From an uncultured Roseburia sp. (GTDB taxonomy: Bacteria > Bacillota > Clostridia > Lachnospirales > Lachnospiraceae), in contig CAMUHN010000001.1 of the NCBI GenBank assembly GCA_947088675.1, positions 1-64,000 on the forward strand: a DNA stretch of 64,000 nucleotides, written 5' to 3'. Below are positions 8,904 to 18,754 of this stretch, in pieces. The translations under genes and the position numbers were made by a program. The first letter of the stretch is position 1. Every line of letters begins with the position of its first letter. Under the pieces are notes generated by a model. The model was not told the DNA's origin. It ran no database searches and saw only the letters and a list, made by a program, of their open reading frames with translations.

Positions 8904-9902
8904 TTACATCTCCCTTCTTTCCAGATTGCTCTTATCCATCATACGCTGCGTAACGACATTCAAAACAATAACAACGATGATAATAAAACCCTTTACCGTA
9001 TTCTGCGCAAGCGCATCGATCCCGACTAACGGAAGCGCTTTTGCAATGACCGATAAGATCAGTGCACCGAGCAGTGCGCCGCCTACGGAACCGCGCCCGC
9101 CGTTCATGCTGACGCCGCCAATGACACACGCGGCGATGACGTCCATCTCTTTTCCCTGCTGCATATTCGGCTGCGCCGAAGCGTAGATCGTTACGGCAAG
9201 CGCGCCGCAAAGGCCGGCCAGAAATCCCATAATCGTATAGACGGAAATTTTCACGCGGGCCACATTGATACCGGAGATCTCAGCCGCCTCCGCATTGCTG
9301 CCGACTGCATAAATATTTCGCCCAAACTTCGTCCATTTTAACAGAATAAAGAAAACAATATAACAGATCAGTACAATGATTAGTACATTGTTCACCAATC
9401 CAAAGCCCAAATAGGATTCCAGCGCAAAATTTTTAAAATCGCCTAACGCATCCGCGCCTGCCCACTGGCTGTTTGCCACAAGATAGGCAAATCCTCTGTA
9501 AATATACATAAATCCCATCGTCGCAATAATCGGCGTAACATTTCCTTTTGCGATAATCAGCCCGGTGACAAGCCCGCATACTGTGCCGATTGCCATTGCA
9601 ATCAAAAACCCGAGCAGCATGCTGTGGATCACGCCGTTTTTAAACAGCATCCCGACTGTCATCCCTGCAAAGGCCAGAGAGGATGTGATCGAGATATCAA
9701 TTCCTCCAATCAAAAGCACGCATAACATTCCAAGCGCCATAATCATAATGACCGAATTGTTCTTTAAAATTTCAAGTATATTCTGCATACCCAGAAACGA
9801 CGGGTTTTTGACAGAGATCAAAGCAACCAGTACCAGAAGCACAATAACGAGACTTGTTTCCCTGGAGCTTGTGAGTTTCTTCCATACGGATTTCTTTTCC
9901 AT
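8904..9902 (-). CDS. Sugar ABC transporter permease (CUT2 family)
   Basis: This 332-residue permease is paralogous to the gene at 7897-8901. It carries GGIDISITSSLAFAGM near residue 66 and the family motif IGGVSMNGGRGSVGGALLGA near 265. The start ATG overlaps the ATPase stop by one base (TGATG), which indicates coupled translation. With the second permease it forms the membrane channel of the importer encoded at 6664-11431. Confidence 0.88.
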   Translation of the reverse strand: MEKKSVWKKLTSSRETSLVIVLLVLVALISVKNPSFLGMQNILEILKNNSVIMIMALGMLCVLLIGGIDISITSSLAFAGMTVGMLFKNGVIHSMLLGFLIAMAIGTVCGLVTGLIIAKGNVTPIIATMGFMYIYRGFAYLVANSQWAGADALGDFKNFALESYLGFGLVNNVLIIVLICYIVFFILLKWTKFGRNIYAVGSNAEAAEISGINVARVKISVYTIMGFLAGLCGALAVTIYASAQPNMQQGKEMDVIAACVIGGVSMNGGRGSVGGALLGALILSVIAKALPLVGIDALAQNTVKGFIIIVVIVLNVVTQRMMDKSNLERREM

Positions 9903-11431
9903 CAGTTCACGCCCTCCTTTTTCACAGCACTTTTTTCATTGGCATTCTTTTCCATCGCGTATTCTAAAATCTTCTCCTGCGTCGCCTCGCCCCGCTTTAA
10001 CTCGCCGGTTACGCTGCCGTTGCACATCACGTAAATCCGGTCGCTCATCCCAAGAATTTCCGGCATCTCGGAGGAAATCATAATGATCGCAAACCCCTGC
10101 TTTGCCAGTTCTCCCATTATCGCATAAATCTCGGCTTTCGCGCCTACATCAACGCCTTTCGTCGGCTCATCCATAATCACGACTTTCATATTGTCCTGCG
10201 CAAGCGCTTTTGCCACGACAACTTTCTGCTGGTTGCCGCCGGAAAGCGAACTGGCCGGATCAAAAATCGTCACTGCCTTTGTATCGACTTCTTCCAACAG
10301 GCGTTTTGAGAGGTTTCGCTCCTCGTTCTCGTTGATCATGCCGTTTTTTACAAATTTCTTTAAAATCGGAAGCGTAACGTTGCGCCCAAGTCCCCATTCA
10401 AGAATCAGTCCGGCTTTCTGCCGGTCTTCCGGGAGCAGTACGATTCCCAGATTTTTTGCATCCGTCGGATTTTTGACACGAATCTCATTGCCGTTTAAAT
10501 AGACTTTTCCGGAGTTTGCTTTTGTAAGCCCGCAGACACTCTCTACAACCTCGGTGCGTCCGGCTCCTACAAGGCCTGTCAGTCCGACAATCTCGCCTGC
10601 GCGCACATGCAGGGAAACGTTTTTATAATATCCGGTCCGGGATAAATTTTCAACTTTGAGCACTTCTGCGCCGACTGTCACATCCGGCTTCGGAAACAGA
10701 TCGGTAATCTCACGGCCTACCATCTGTTTTATCAGCTCCGCGTTTGTGATCTCGTCTACTTTATAGGTACCGATATACTGGGAATCACGAAATACTGTTA
10801 CTCTTGTCGCCAGCCGGTACATATCCTCAAAACGGTGCGAGATAAAGATGATGGACACGCCGTCGTCCCTTAATTTATCGACAATGCGGTAAAGCTTTTC
10901 GGATTCGTTCGCCGTAAGCGCGGCGGTCGGCTCATCTAAAATGACGATCTTCGCATGTGTGGAAAGCGCTTTTGCAATCTCTACCATCTGCTGCTGGGCA
11001 ACGCTGAGCGCTCCCATTTCCGCAGTCGGTTTAAAATCGGCGTCCAGCTGATCGAGCAGCTTTCTGGCCTCCTGATTCATCTCTTTCCACTGGATCAGAC
11101 CTCTCTTCTTAATCTCGTGATTCATAAAGATATTTTCTGTTACGGTCAGATCCGGATACGACGTCGGATGCTGGTATACGGCTGCAATCCCCGCTGCCTG
11201 CGCGTCGCGCGGTCCCTTAAAATCCACTTTGGCTCCGTTTAAGAACATTTCGCCTTCTTCTGCTTTATGTACACCGGTGATTACTTTGATAAAAGTCGAT
11301 TTACCGGCGCCGTTCTCACCCATCAGCGCATGCACCTCGCCGGGCTTTAACTGAAACTGTACACGGTTCAACGCTTTAACGCCGGGGAAAATTTTTGTAA
11401 TTCCTTTTAACTCCAATACATATTCGGACAC
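9902..11431 (-). CDS. Sugar ABC transporter ATP-binding protein (two-domain, RhaT/RbsA-like)
   Basis: This is a 509-residue duplicated ATPase of the CUT2 class. Domain 1 has Walker A GENGAGKST (38-46), signature LSVAQQQ near 143 and Walker B VILDEPTAAL. Domain 2 has the family's degenerate Walker A GLVGAGRTE near 290, signature LSGGNQQKV near 404 and VIMDEPTKGVD. This asymmetry is normal for RbsA/RhaT proteins. The start is a GTG with GGAGG 8 bases upstream. It is the first gene of the importer operon and diverges from the two-component genes, which probably control it. Confidence 0.92.
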   Translation of the reverse strand: MSEYVLELKGITKIFPGVKALNRVQFQLKPGEVHALMGENGAGKSTFIKVITGVHKAEEGEMFLNGAKVDFKGPRDAQAAGIAAVYQHPTSYPDLTVTENIFMNHEIKKRGLIQWKEMNQEARKLLDQLDADFKPTAEMGALSVAQQQMVEIAKALSTHAKIVILDEPTAALTANESEKLYRIVDKLRDDGVSIIFISHRFEDMYRLATRVTVFRDSQYIGTYKVDEITNAELIKQMVGREITDLFPKPDVTVGAEVLKVENLSRTGYYKNVSLHVRAGEIVGLTGLVGAGRTEVVESVCGLTKANSGKVYLNGNEIRVKNPTDAKNLGIVLLPEDRQKAGLILEWGLGRNVTLPILKKFVKNGMINENEERNLSKRLLEEVDTKAVTIFDPASSLSGGNQQKVVVAKALAQDNMKVVIMDEPTKGVDVGAKAEIYAIMGELAKQGFAIIMISSEMPEILGMSDRIYVMCNGSVTGELKRGEATQEKILEYAMEKNANEKSAVKKEGVN

Positions 11432-11554
11432 GTTCTTTTCCTCCTTCCTGTTATAAACTTATGTTAACATCTGATATTTTGTTCAAAAAGAGGAATATTT
11501 TTGGAAGAGGGGTAAATTTTTTTAACAGATTGCATAAAAATATTTTCTTCAATC

Positions 11555-11583
11555 TTGATTTTTTTTTCACAAAACGATAAGAT
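11555..11583 (+). promoter_or_regulatory. Putative promoter of the two-component operon
   Basis: TTGATT (11555-11560) and TAAGAT (11578-11583) are 17 bp apart, about 30 bp before the TTG start of the regulator. A 10-bp palindrome, ATGTTAACAT, lies near 11461-11470 on the importer side of the same gap and could be an operator. No equally clear promoter for the importer operon is visible. Confidence 0.5.
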
Positions 11584-11621
11584 GAAAGAAAAAACAGCAG
11601 AGAAAATACGGGGGGATTACA

Positions 11622-13181
11622 TTGAAGCTATTAATCGTAGACGACGAGGAACTGACAAGGCGCGGACTGATTTCATCCTTAGACTGGAAATCGCTTGGCA
11701 TTGACGAAATCCTCCAGGCAAACGACGGCGTAAACGGACTGTCCATGGCGCTTCTACACAAACCGGATATTATCCTCTGCGATGTGAGGATGCCCCGTAT
11801 GGACGGAATTACGATGTTAGAACGCATTGAATCGCATCTGCCTGATGTGTGTGCTGTATTTATGAGCGGCTATTCTGACAAGGAATATCTGAAAGCCGCC
11901 ATACAATTAAAAGCGGTCAATTATATCGAAAAACCGATTGAACCAAATGAGATCAAAAACGCCATCCTGCACTGTGTCGAGCACTGCCAGAAAATGATAC
12001 TGCAAAAAACTGCAAATGCCGCCCACTCCAATCTTGCGGCAAAACAGCTCGCCTACCAGCTCACCATGCCCTACTCCTCATGCAAAGAATCCATTGACGC
12101 GCTCTGTGTCCACTTTCAGGAACATTATGGAACCGATAAGTTTAAAAGCGTAACCACTTTTATCATCAAATCAGAACTTGCGCTGCAGGATGCGGCCAGT
12201 TACGAAAAAATCCACCAGAAACTGTGCCTTTATTTACGACCGATGCATCTGCATGCCGTTTACACGGAGCGTCGTCTCTATCACACCGTTTATCATATAT
12301 ACGGCTCCAACGCGCCGTCCGAAAGCACACTCAATGTTATTGCAGAAAAACTGCACAGCCTGTTTGGAGAATACGGCCCCCACTATATTGCAGCAGGCGA
12401 ATCTGTATGCGGCATTACAAATGTATTCCATTCCTACGAATCGGCTGTCCTCCTTTTACAGAACTGCTTTTTCTTTGAACCGGATACCATATTGACCGAT
12501 TCCATAAAAAAAGAATATAAGCCGCTTGACCACGACCGGCTGAAAGCCGCTGCCGAACGCTATGAAAACTCGCTTTCACAGCCCGACGAAACCACGGTAA
12601 ACGCTGCCTTAAAAGATCTTTATGACTCCTGCGCGCATGCGACAAATTTTCTTCCAAATCAGATCAAAGCCGTTTACTACGATCTGTTTTCCTCGCTGTA
12701 CCGCGCGCGCAAGTCACAGAAACTGCTTCCCGATGTCCCGCTTGAAAACCTGCTCGACCTGATGGATGCCTGTTTCTCGTTTTTTGATCTGCACAATATG
12801 CTGTCCGTCAAAACCGAATCGTTTCTTACCGACCGAAAAGCCTGCCTGCCGGAAAACACTACGATCTATATGATACGCGACTATATCAACCGCAATTATG
12901 CGAAATCGGATCTTTCCGTCAAAGACATCAGCGAATATATCCATCTGTCCGCATCCTATACCTGCACTTACTTTAAAAATGAAACAGGCACAACGCTCAG
13001 TCAGTATATCACGGAGTTTCGAATGGAAAAAGCAAAGCTGCTGCTCTTTGATCCGCGCTTTAAAATCAGCGATGTCTCCGCTGCCGTCGGCTACAACGAC
13101 GGAAATTATTTCGGAAAAAGCTTTCGGAAATATACGGGACTCTCGCCCTCCGAATACAGGGAAAAGGTATTAAAAGAATGA
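11622..13181 (+). CDS. Response regulator, AraC-type (YesN family)
   Basis: This 519-residue regulator starts with a CheY-like receiver: DD at 7-8, phosphoacceptor Asp54 in LCDVRMP, conserved Lys near 104. A long middle region without a recognised motif follows. An AraC/XylS double helix-turn-helix fills about 415-517 and includes the typical ISDVSAAVGYNDGNYFGKSFRKYTG, read in two parts. It starts with TTG, six bases after a run of six G. The stop overlaps the kinase start (ATGA). Such YesN proteins usually activate a neighbouring sugar-transport operon in response to extracellular saccharide; here the importer at 6664-11431 is the obvious target. Confidence 0.9.
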   Translation: MKLLIVDDEELTRRGLISSLDWKSLGIDEILQANDGVNGLSMALLHKPDIILCDVRMPRMDGITMLERIESHLPDVCAVFMSGYSDKEYLKAAIQLKAVNYIEKPIEPNEIKNAILHCVEHCQKMILQKTANAAHSNLAAKQLAYQLTMPYSSCKESIDALCVHFQEHYGTDKFKSVTTFIIKSELALQDAASYEKIHQKLCLYLRPMHLHAVYTERRLYHTVYHIYGSNAPSESTLNVIAEKLHSLFGEYGPHYIAAGESVCGITNVFHSYESAVLLLQNCFFFEPDTILTDSIKKEYKPLDHDRLKAAAERYENSLSQPDETTVNAALKDLYDSCAHATNFLPNQIKAVYYDLFSSLYRARKSQKLLPDVPLENLLDLMDACFSFFDLHNMLSVKTESFLTDRKACLPENTTIYMIRDYINRNYAKSDLSVKDISEYIHLSASYTCTYFKNETGTTLSQYITEFRMEKAKLLLFDPRFKISDVSAAVGYNDGNYFGKSFRKYTGLSPSEYREKVLKE

Positions 13182-14998
13182 AATTGTACCAAAAGGCCAA
13201 AGATGCTTACGACAATTTAAAAATTCAGACAAAATTTACACTCTGCATTTTATTCGCGGTCAGTATACCGCTTCTTTCAATTGCAGTTTTGTTTTCCGAC
13301 CGTCTCTACGATATGGTGATTGCCGACACGATCCGAAACGAGCAGAACGCCACGATGCAGATTGGCCCAAAAATCGAAGAGACGTTAAGTCAGGTGATAG
13401 ATTTTCAGGAATTTGTTACCGGATTAAACTTTTATCAGACACTTTTTTATCAGCCCGTCAGTACCTCTCTTGCAAAACTTGCAGATACGAAAGAAGCCAT
13501 GGATTTTGCCGATCATATAAAAGAAAAAATGGACGGGAGTACCGTTACCGCTGTTCGCATCTATCTGGATATCCCCGGACAGTCCGTCTTTTATGAAAAT
13601 CCGTCTGCAAAAGACCTGTTTCTTCCCGTCTCATATGCAAAAGGCACCTACTGGTACGGGATCTTTCAGGGGAGCAGCGTCTCCGTCCTGCACTGTCCAT
13701 CCTTTTATCTCGGGAACCGGGAGAAAAATCAGCTCGGCGATCTCGCTCTGATCACCGAATCCTGGATCTACTATCAGGGAATATCGTATCCCTGTTATAC
13801 TGCTATCTATTACTCCGCAAAACCGTTTCACAGGATATTATCAGACGCAGCGACCTCGCGCGGCAGCGTATCTTATATCATTAACGACAGGGAAGCCATC
13901 ATCTCCTCAACGGACGACTATCTCGCCGCGATCTACCGGCTTTCCTATGATGACATCTGTGATGCGCTGATGTCTACGAACAATTTTGTGGAACATGAGA
14001 TCTTAAGCGAAACGGTGTATGTCGGCTACTATTATATCAAAGCCCCCTCCTGGATTATCGTGACGGCGCTCCCGAAACAACCGCTGATTGAAAGGGGCAA
14101 TTCCATCATCTTTAAACTGGCTTTCTTATGCCTTTCCTGTGCGCTTGCCGCCGCTTTTTTTACACTGCGCCAGACGCGCTCCGTTACCTCGCGCATTTCC
14201 ACAGTCATCCGCCAGATGTCGCAGATCCGTCAGTCGCCGCCAGTCGCGCTGCCCGATCCTGTGATTTTCGACGAAGTTGGCGAACTGATTCAAACATACA
14301 ACTATATGACGGAACGGATGAATTTTCTGATCGCACAGCAGCAGAAAACAGCGGAAGACCTGCGCATTGCAGAATTTCATTCTCTGCAGGCACAGATTAA
14401 CCCTCACTTTCTGTATAATACAATGGATATGATCAACTGGATGGCTCTGGAGGGTAAGACAGCCGACGTCAGCAATGCAGTTCAAAATCTGGCTCGTTTT
14501 TACAAGCTGACACTGAGTCGGAAAAACAATTTCAGTTCGGTGGAAAACGAACTGGAACACGTATCCATCTATCTGGATCTTCAGAACATGCGCTTTCACA
14601 ATGCAATTGAGTTTGTGATCGATCTTCCCGATCACCTGTACGGATGCGGCATTCCAAAACTGACGCTGCAGCCGATTGTGGAAAATGCGCTTTTACATGG
14701 TATCCTGGAAAAAGAAGAGAAATCCGGCACGATATTAATCACCGGCTGGGAAGAAGACGATATGCTGGTTTTGCTTGTCTCGGACGACGGCGTCGGCATA
14801 CCGGAAGAAAAACTGCCGCAGATCCTGTCCGGAACGACCCAAAAAACGGCTTCCTCCGGAACAAATATTGCGGTATACAATACGCACAAGCGTTTAAAAC
14901 TATTGTATGGGGAACGCTACGGACTGCACTATGAGAGCACATTCGGCAAGGGGACAGACGTACAGATACGTCTGCCCAAAAAACCTGCCGAACCATAG
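13178..14998 (+). CDS. Sensor histidine kinase (YesM/LytS type)
   Basis: This is a 606-residue membrane kinase. TM1 lies near 20-39, then an extracellular sensing region of about 270 residues (likely a Cache fold), TM2 near 310-330, a HAMP linker, and the His_kinase domain with INPHFLYN (phospho-His near 409). The ATPase domain carries NALLHG near 504 and DDGVGIPEE near 537. The order and the INPHFLYN box are those of YesM kinases that pair with AraC-type YesN regulators. Its ATG overlaps the regulator stop by 4 bases. The ligand is unknown; the neighbouring sugar importer suggests a sugar or its binding protein. Confidence 0.9.
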   Translation: MKLYQKAKDAYDNLKIQTKFTLCILFAVSIPLLSIAVLFSDRLYDMVIADTIRNEQNATMQIGPKIEETLSQVIDFQEFVTGLNFYQTLFYQPVSTSLAKLADTKEAMDFADHIKEKMDGSTVTAVRIYLDIPGQSVFYENPSAKDLFLPVSYAKGTYWYGIFQGSSVSVLHCPSFYLGNREKNQLGDLALITESWIYYQGISYPCYTAIYYSAKPFHRILSDAATSRGSVSYIINDREAIISSTDDYLAAIYRLSYDDICDALMSTNNFVEHEILSETVYVGYYYIKAPSWIIVTALPKQPLIERGNSIIFKLAFLCLSCALAAAFFTLRQTRSVTSRISTVIRQMSQIRQSPPVALPDPVIFDEVGELIQTYNYMTERMNFLIAQQQKTAEDLRIAEFHSLQAQINPHFLYNTMDMINWMALEGKTADVSNAVQNLARFYKLTLSRKNNFSSVENELEHVSIYLDLQNMRFHNAIEFVIDLPDHLYGCGIPKLTLQPIVENALLHGILEKEEKSGTILITGWEEDDMLVLLVSDDGVGIPEEKLPQILSGTTQKTASSGTNIAVYNTHKRLKLLYGERYGLHYESTFGKGTDVQIRLPKKPAEP

Positions 14999-15056
14999 GA
15001 AAACACTGCGCAGGGCATTATCCGCGCCAGGGTCTTCCATTCAAACCTGCCCTGTA

Positions 15057-15887
15057 TCACTCCCCGGCCCACTCTCTTACAAGCGCAATTTCTCTTTTAT
15101 ATCCCTCATCGTCATTCGGCGTCTCCAGGATAAAGGGCCGGCCCGCCAGAAGCGGATGCTTTACGACACGCTTTAGCGCCTCTGCTCCAATTTTTCCTTC
15201 CCCGATTTTTGCATGACGGTCTTTGTGGGACCCGAGTTCGTTTAAACTGTCGTTAAAATGAACGGCATACAGCCGATCCAGGCCAATTACCCGGTCAAAT
15301 TCGGCGAGCACCTCGTCCAGGTGACCTGCAATATCATAGCCGGCATCCCAGACATGGCAGGTGTCAAAGCAGACGCCGACTTTCTCCGAAAGACGGATCC
15401 GGTCCAGAATCTCACGCAGCTCTTCGAACGTACCGCCAACCTCGCTTCCTTTCCCGGCCATTGTCTCAAGAAGCACGGTTGTATTCTGCTCCGGTGTCAG
15501 CACATCGTTCATCACTTCCGCGATCATTTCTATGCCTGCCGCAGCCCCCTGCCCCACATGGGATCCCGGGTGGAAATTATAATAGTTGTCCGGCGTGTAC
15601 TCCATGCGCTGCATATCGTCCACAAACATATTTTTGGAAAACGCGCGGATATCTTCTTTTGCCGCGCAGAGGTTCATCGTATACGGCGCATGCGCGACAA
15701 GTTTTCCGAAATCGTTCTCTTTCATCAGTTTCAGTAATTTCTGTACGTCATCTTCTTCTATTTTCTTCGCCTTGCCCCCGCGCGGGTTGCGCGTGAAAAA
15801 TGCAAATGTATCAGCGCCCAGCTCCAACGCATTTTTTCCCATTGCGGCGTAGCCTTTCGAAGCAGCTAAATGGTTTCCAATGAACAT
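15057..15887 (-). CDS. nfo: Deoxyribonuclease IV (endonuclease IV)
   Basis: This is an AP endonuclease of the TIM-barrel, three-metal family that nicks DNA 5' to abasic sites in base excision repair. Metal-binding segments are visible in order: NFHPGSHVG, ETMAGKG, CFDTCHVWDAG, HFNDSLNELGSHKDRHAKIGEG (read in parts) and LETPND. I take the ATG at 15885-15887 (MFIGNHLAASKGY), because that N-terminus aligns with Nfo; an in-frame TTG two codons earlier overlaps the fbp stop and has a better-spaced AGGAG. It is coupled to fbp either way. Confidence 0.93.
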   Translation of the reverse strand: MFIGNHLAASKGYAAMGKNALELGADTFAFFTRNPRGGKAKKIEEDDVQKLLKLMKENDFGKLVAHAPYTMNLCAAKEDIRAFSKNMFVDDMQRMEYTPDNYYNFHPGSHVGQGAAAGIEMIAEVMNDVLTPEQNTTVLLETMAGKGSEVGGTFEELREILDRIRLSEKVGVCFDTCHVWDAGYDIAGHLDEVLAEFDRVIGLDRLYAVHFNDSLNELGSHKDRHAKIGEGKIGAEALKRVVKHPLLAGRPFILETPNDDEGYKREIALVREWAGE

Positions 15888-15889
15888 AA

Positions 15890-17863
15890 TCAAAAGTTCT
15901 CCTCTATATGAATTTTTTCTACCAGCACACCTTCCCGATATGCGCGCAGCAGGCTCTCCAGATCTTTGATATACTCTTTTAAACCTTTGCCCATATCCGT
16001 ATCCGCAACCGTTTTCCTCTTTAAGACATGCTGTACCGATACCATATGGGAAATAATATCGCTTTCTTCCCTGACTGCTTTCTCAACCGATTCAAACGGT
16101 TCGTGCGCCGCCAGCATCAGACCATAGGAATTGTAAATCAGCGTATAACCGGCAATTCCCGTCTTTGACTGGTATGCTTTTGAAAATCCCCCGTCGATAA
16201 TGAGCAGCTTTCCGTTACACTTCACCGGGGATTCTCCGCGCTTTGTTTCAACCGGAATATGCCCGTTTATGATATGCGACTCCTCTCCTGCCAATCCAAA
16301 TTCGGCAAGGATACGGTTTACAATCTCCTCATTTTCGAACAGATGATAATACGGATTTTTCGGCTCCTCATGCGTTTTTTTGTCAGCCACAAAATAGCGC
16401 TCAAACGTTGTCATCTTGGCCTTGCCAAAAACCGGAGAGTTTTGGTTCTCCCAGATAAACCAGAGGATATCCTGCCCTTTTTGCTTCTCTTTTTTGTCGA
16501 TGGCATAATATCCCTTTCTCGCATAGTTTTCCAGCACATCGTAGAGTTCTTTCCCCGCATATTCTTTCCCATAGATCGTAACTTTGGTAAATGTGCCGTC
16601 CTCATTCATCGGCACGCATCCGTGATAGAGCAGGTTTCCGTTGTGAACCTTATAAAGGCTTCCCTGCGTAAACAGAAAGCGGACATGGCGCTGCAGCTTT
16701 TCGCAGTTGATAAACGCGAGCGTTAAGCGCTCCATCACCTCTTCTTCCTCGGACGAGAGCGCATAGGGATCGTTCCAGTCAATGGTTGGAAAATGGGTAT
16801 CGCGCAGCGGATACTCCTGCCCTTCAATACGAACCGTGCCTTTTTCAATATCTATTTTATCGAGCAGAAGACGCGGCACCATATTAAACTCCGGATGCCT
16901 GCGAATCAGCTGTCCTTCCAGCTTAAACTGCATAACGGCGACCGCCTTGTGCATCTTTTCATCCAGCAGCGTATCGCGCACGTCGTACTCGTCCTCTCTG
17001 TAGTCGAGCTTAAAGCAGGAACACGGATCTTTGTCGTAACAATTCATGGCAAAACGGGCCAGCGGGACAAGATTGATCCCATAGCTGTCTTCCAGAAGAT
17101 TTAAGTTTCCGTATTTTGCAGAAATACGGATCACATTGCAGATACAGGCCTGACTGCCGGCGGCGGCGCCCATCCAGTATACGTCATGATTCCCCCACTG
17201 GATATCTACCGAGTGATGCGTCATCAGCGTATCCATCACAAGATTCGGATAGGGCCCGCGGTCAAAAATATCTCCGACAACATGCAGATGATCCACAATC
17301 AACCGCCGTATCAGGTTACAAAATGCAATCACCAGCTCCGTTGCCCGGCGCGTGCGTATTACGGAATTGATAATCTCGTTATAATAGGCCTCCTGGTCAG
17401 ACACATCGGGACGCCCGGTCAGAAGCTCCTCAATGACATAGGCAAAATCTTTTGGCAGTGCTTTTCTCACTTTGGAACGCGTATATTTGGAGGATGCCGA
17501 TTTACACATGCGAATCAGACGGTACAACGTCACTTTGTACCAGTCTTCCATGTTTTCTTCCTCTTTTAATACCTGCTCCATTTTCTGCTCCGGATAATAA
17601 ATCAGTGTTGCAATCGCCTTTTTCTCTGCAGCGCTTATCGTATTGCCAAACTCCTCCTCGATTTTGCGCTTGATTGCTCCCGATCCGTTTCGCATGACAT
17701 GCTGGAACTGGTCGTATTCCCCGTGAATATCAGTAATAAAATGCTCTGTACCTTTCGGCAGGCTTAAGATTGCCTGCAGATTAATGATTTCCGTAGCGGC
17801 GGCAGCCACCGTCGGATACTGTTTGGACAGGCTCTTTAAATAACGTAAATCCGTCTTCTCCAT
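15890..17863 (-). CDS. fbp: Fructose-1,6-bisphosphatase, class III
   Basis: This catalyses the gluconeogenic hydrolysis of fructose-1,6-bisphosphate. Class III enzymes are a Firmicutes type of metallophosphatase unrelated to classes I and II. Metal-site motifs are ITDIHGEYDQFQHV near residue 43, GDIFDRGPYPN near 195 and WGNHDVYWMGAAAG near 225. The NGHIPV and GGFSKAYQ segments come late. I prefer the ATG at 17861-17863 (657 residues), which has GGGGGAAA seven bases upstream; an in-frame ATG six codons earlier forms part of that site. Its 3' end overlaps or abuts nfo, giving a two-gene unit. Confidence 0.95.
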   Translation of the reverse strand: MEKTDLRYLKSLSKQYPTVAAAATEIINLQAILSLPKGTEHFITDIHGEYDQFQHVMRNGSGAIKRKIEEEFGNTISAAEKKAIATLIYYPEQKMEQVLKEEENMEDWYKVTLYRLIRMCKSASSKYTRSKVRKALPKDFAYVIEELLTGRPDVSDQEAYYNEIINSVIRTRRATELVIAFCNLIRRLIVDHLHVVGDIFDRGPYPNLVMDTLMTHHSVDIQWGNHDVYWMGAAAGSQACICNVIRISAKYGNLNLLEDSYGINLVPLARFAMNCYDKDPCSCFKLDYREDEYDVRDTLLDEKMHKAVAVMQFKLEGQLIRRHPEFNMVPRLLLDKIDIEKGTVRIEGQEYPLRDTHFPTIDWNDPYALSSEEEEVMERLTLAFINCEKLQRHVRFLFTQGSLYKVHNGNLLYHGCVPMNEDGTFTKVTIYGKEYAGKELYDVLENYARKGYYAIDKKEKQKGQDILWFIWENQNSPVFGKAKMTTFERYFVADKKTHEEPKNPYYHLFENEEIVNRILAEFGLAGEESHIINGHIPVETKRGESPVKCNGKLLIIDGGFSKAYQSKTGIAGYTLIYNSYGLMLAAHEPFESVEKAVREESDIISHMVSVQHVLKRKTVADTDMGKGLKEYIKDLESLLRAYREGVLVEKIHIEENF

Positions 17864-17930
17864 AACAATTATTTCCCCCATACCTGCAATTTATCCGCGG
17901 CAGCCCAAAATACCGGTACCGTCGCTCCCA

Positions 17931-18698
17931 TCAGGCAATTGTCTCTTTGATCACATCACTCATTTCATAAAAGCCCGCCGGCTTGTCCGCCAGGAACTTT
18001 GCGGCTTCCACCGCGCCTTTTGCAAATACATTGCGGGAATACGCCGTATGTTCAAAAGTGATTACCTCGTCCATCCCGGCAAAAATCACTTCATGCTCCC
18101 CTACGATATTTCCGCCGCGCACAGCCGAGATGCCGATCTCATGCCTGTCCCGTTTTCTGCGCTCTTTGCTCCTGTCGTAAGTATATGCATACGCACTGGA
18201 AAGCGCCGTATTCATCGAATCCGCCAGAGCAAGTGCCGTACCGCTCGGCGCATCCAGTTTCTGATTGTGATGTTTCTCTACAATCTCCATATCAAATCCT
18301 GCAGGCGCCAGTGTCACTGCCGCCTGCTTTAATAATTCCATCAAAAGATTTATGCCAAGGGACATATTGGCTGATTTTAAAACTGCAGTCTCCCTCGCCG
18401 CGTCTTTTACTTTCTCTGTCTGCCTGTCTGTCAGGCCCGTTGTGCACAGCACAATCGGCGTCTGTTTTTCCACGCTGTATACAAGAAGATCATCGACTGC
18501 TTTCGCATTTGAAAAGTCAATGATGACATCCGCTTTCACATCACAGATGGAAATATTGGAAAAAACAGGATATGTGTTTGATATCCCGTCAAAAATATCA
18601 ATCCCCGCCGCGATCTCGATCTGTGGATCCGATGCGCAGATTTCGGTAATCACACGTCCCATCTTTCCGTTGCAGCCGCTCAATATTGCCTTTATCAT
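17931..18698 (-). CDS. dapB: 4-hydroxy-tetrahydrodipicolinate reductase
   Basis: DapB performs the NAD(P)H-dependent second committed step of the diaminopimelate/lysine pathway. The nucleotide-binding GCNGKMGRVI is at residues 8-17, and the catalytic/substrate loop EKHHNQKLDAPSGTAL is near 140-155. The C-terminus carries FAKGAVEAAKFL. The 255-residue length is usual. It follows dapA by 56 bases and should share the riboswitch-controlled transcript. A four-codon frame (MVKL) overlaps its ATG by ATGA; that may be chance. Confidence 0.95.
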   Translation of the reverse strand: MIKAILSGCNGKMGRVITEICASDPQIEIAAGIDIFDGISNTYPVFSNISICDVKADVIIDFSNAKAVDDLLVYSVEKQTPIVLCTTGLTDRQTEKVKDAARETAVLKSANMSLGINLLMELLKQAAVTLAPAGFDMEIVEKHHNQKLDAPSGTALALADSMNTALSSAYAYTYDRSKERRKRDRHEIGISAVRGGNIVGEHEVIFAGMDEVITFEHTAYSRNVFAKGAVEAAKFLADKPAGFYEMSDVIKETIA

Positions 18699-18754
18699 AA
18701 TTTTACCATGCCTTTCTGCTTCCTCAAAAATCTGATCACTTACTTCCGGTATTT

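Noticed and set aside
14999..15056. Possible terminator between the kinase gene and nfo
   Set aside because: The only stem (CAGGGCA/TGCCCTG) has a loop of about 29 bases and no T run.
18685..18716. Four-codon frame (MVKL) overlapping the dapB start
   Set aside because: It is too short to distinguish from chance and lacks conserved context; mentioned under dapB only.
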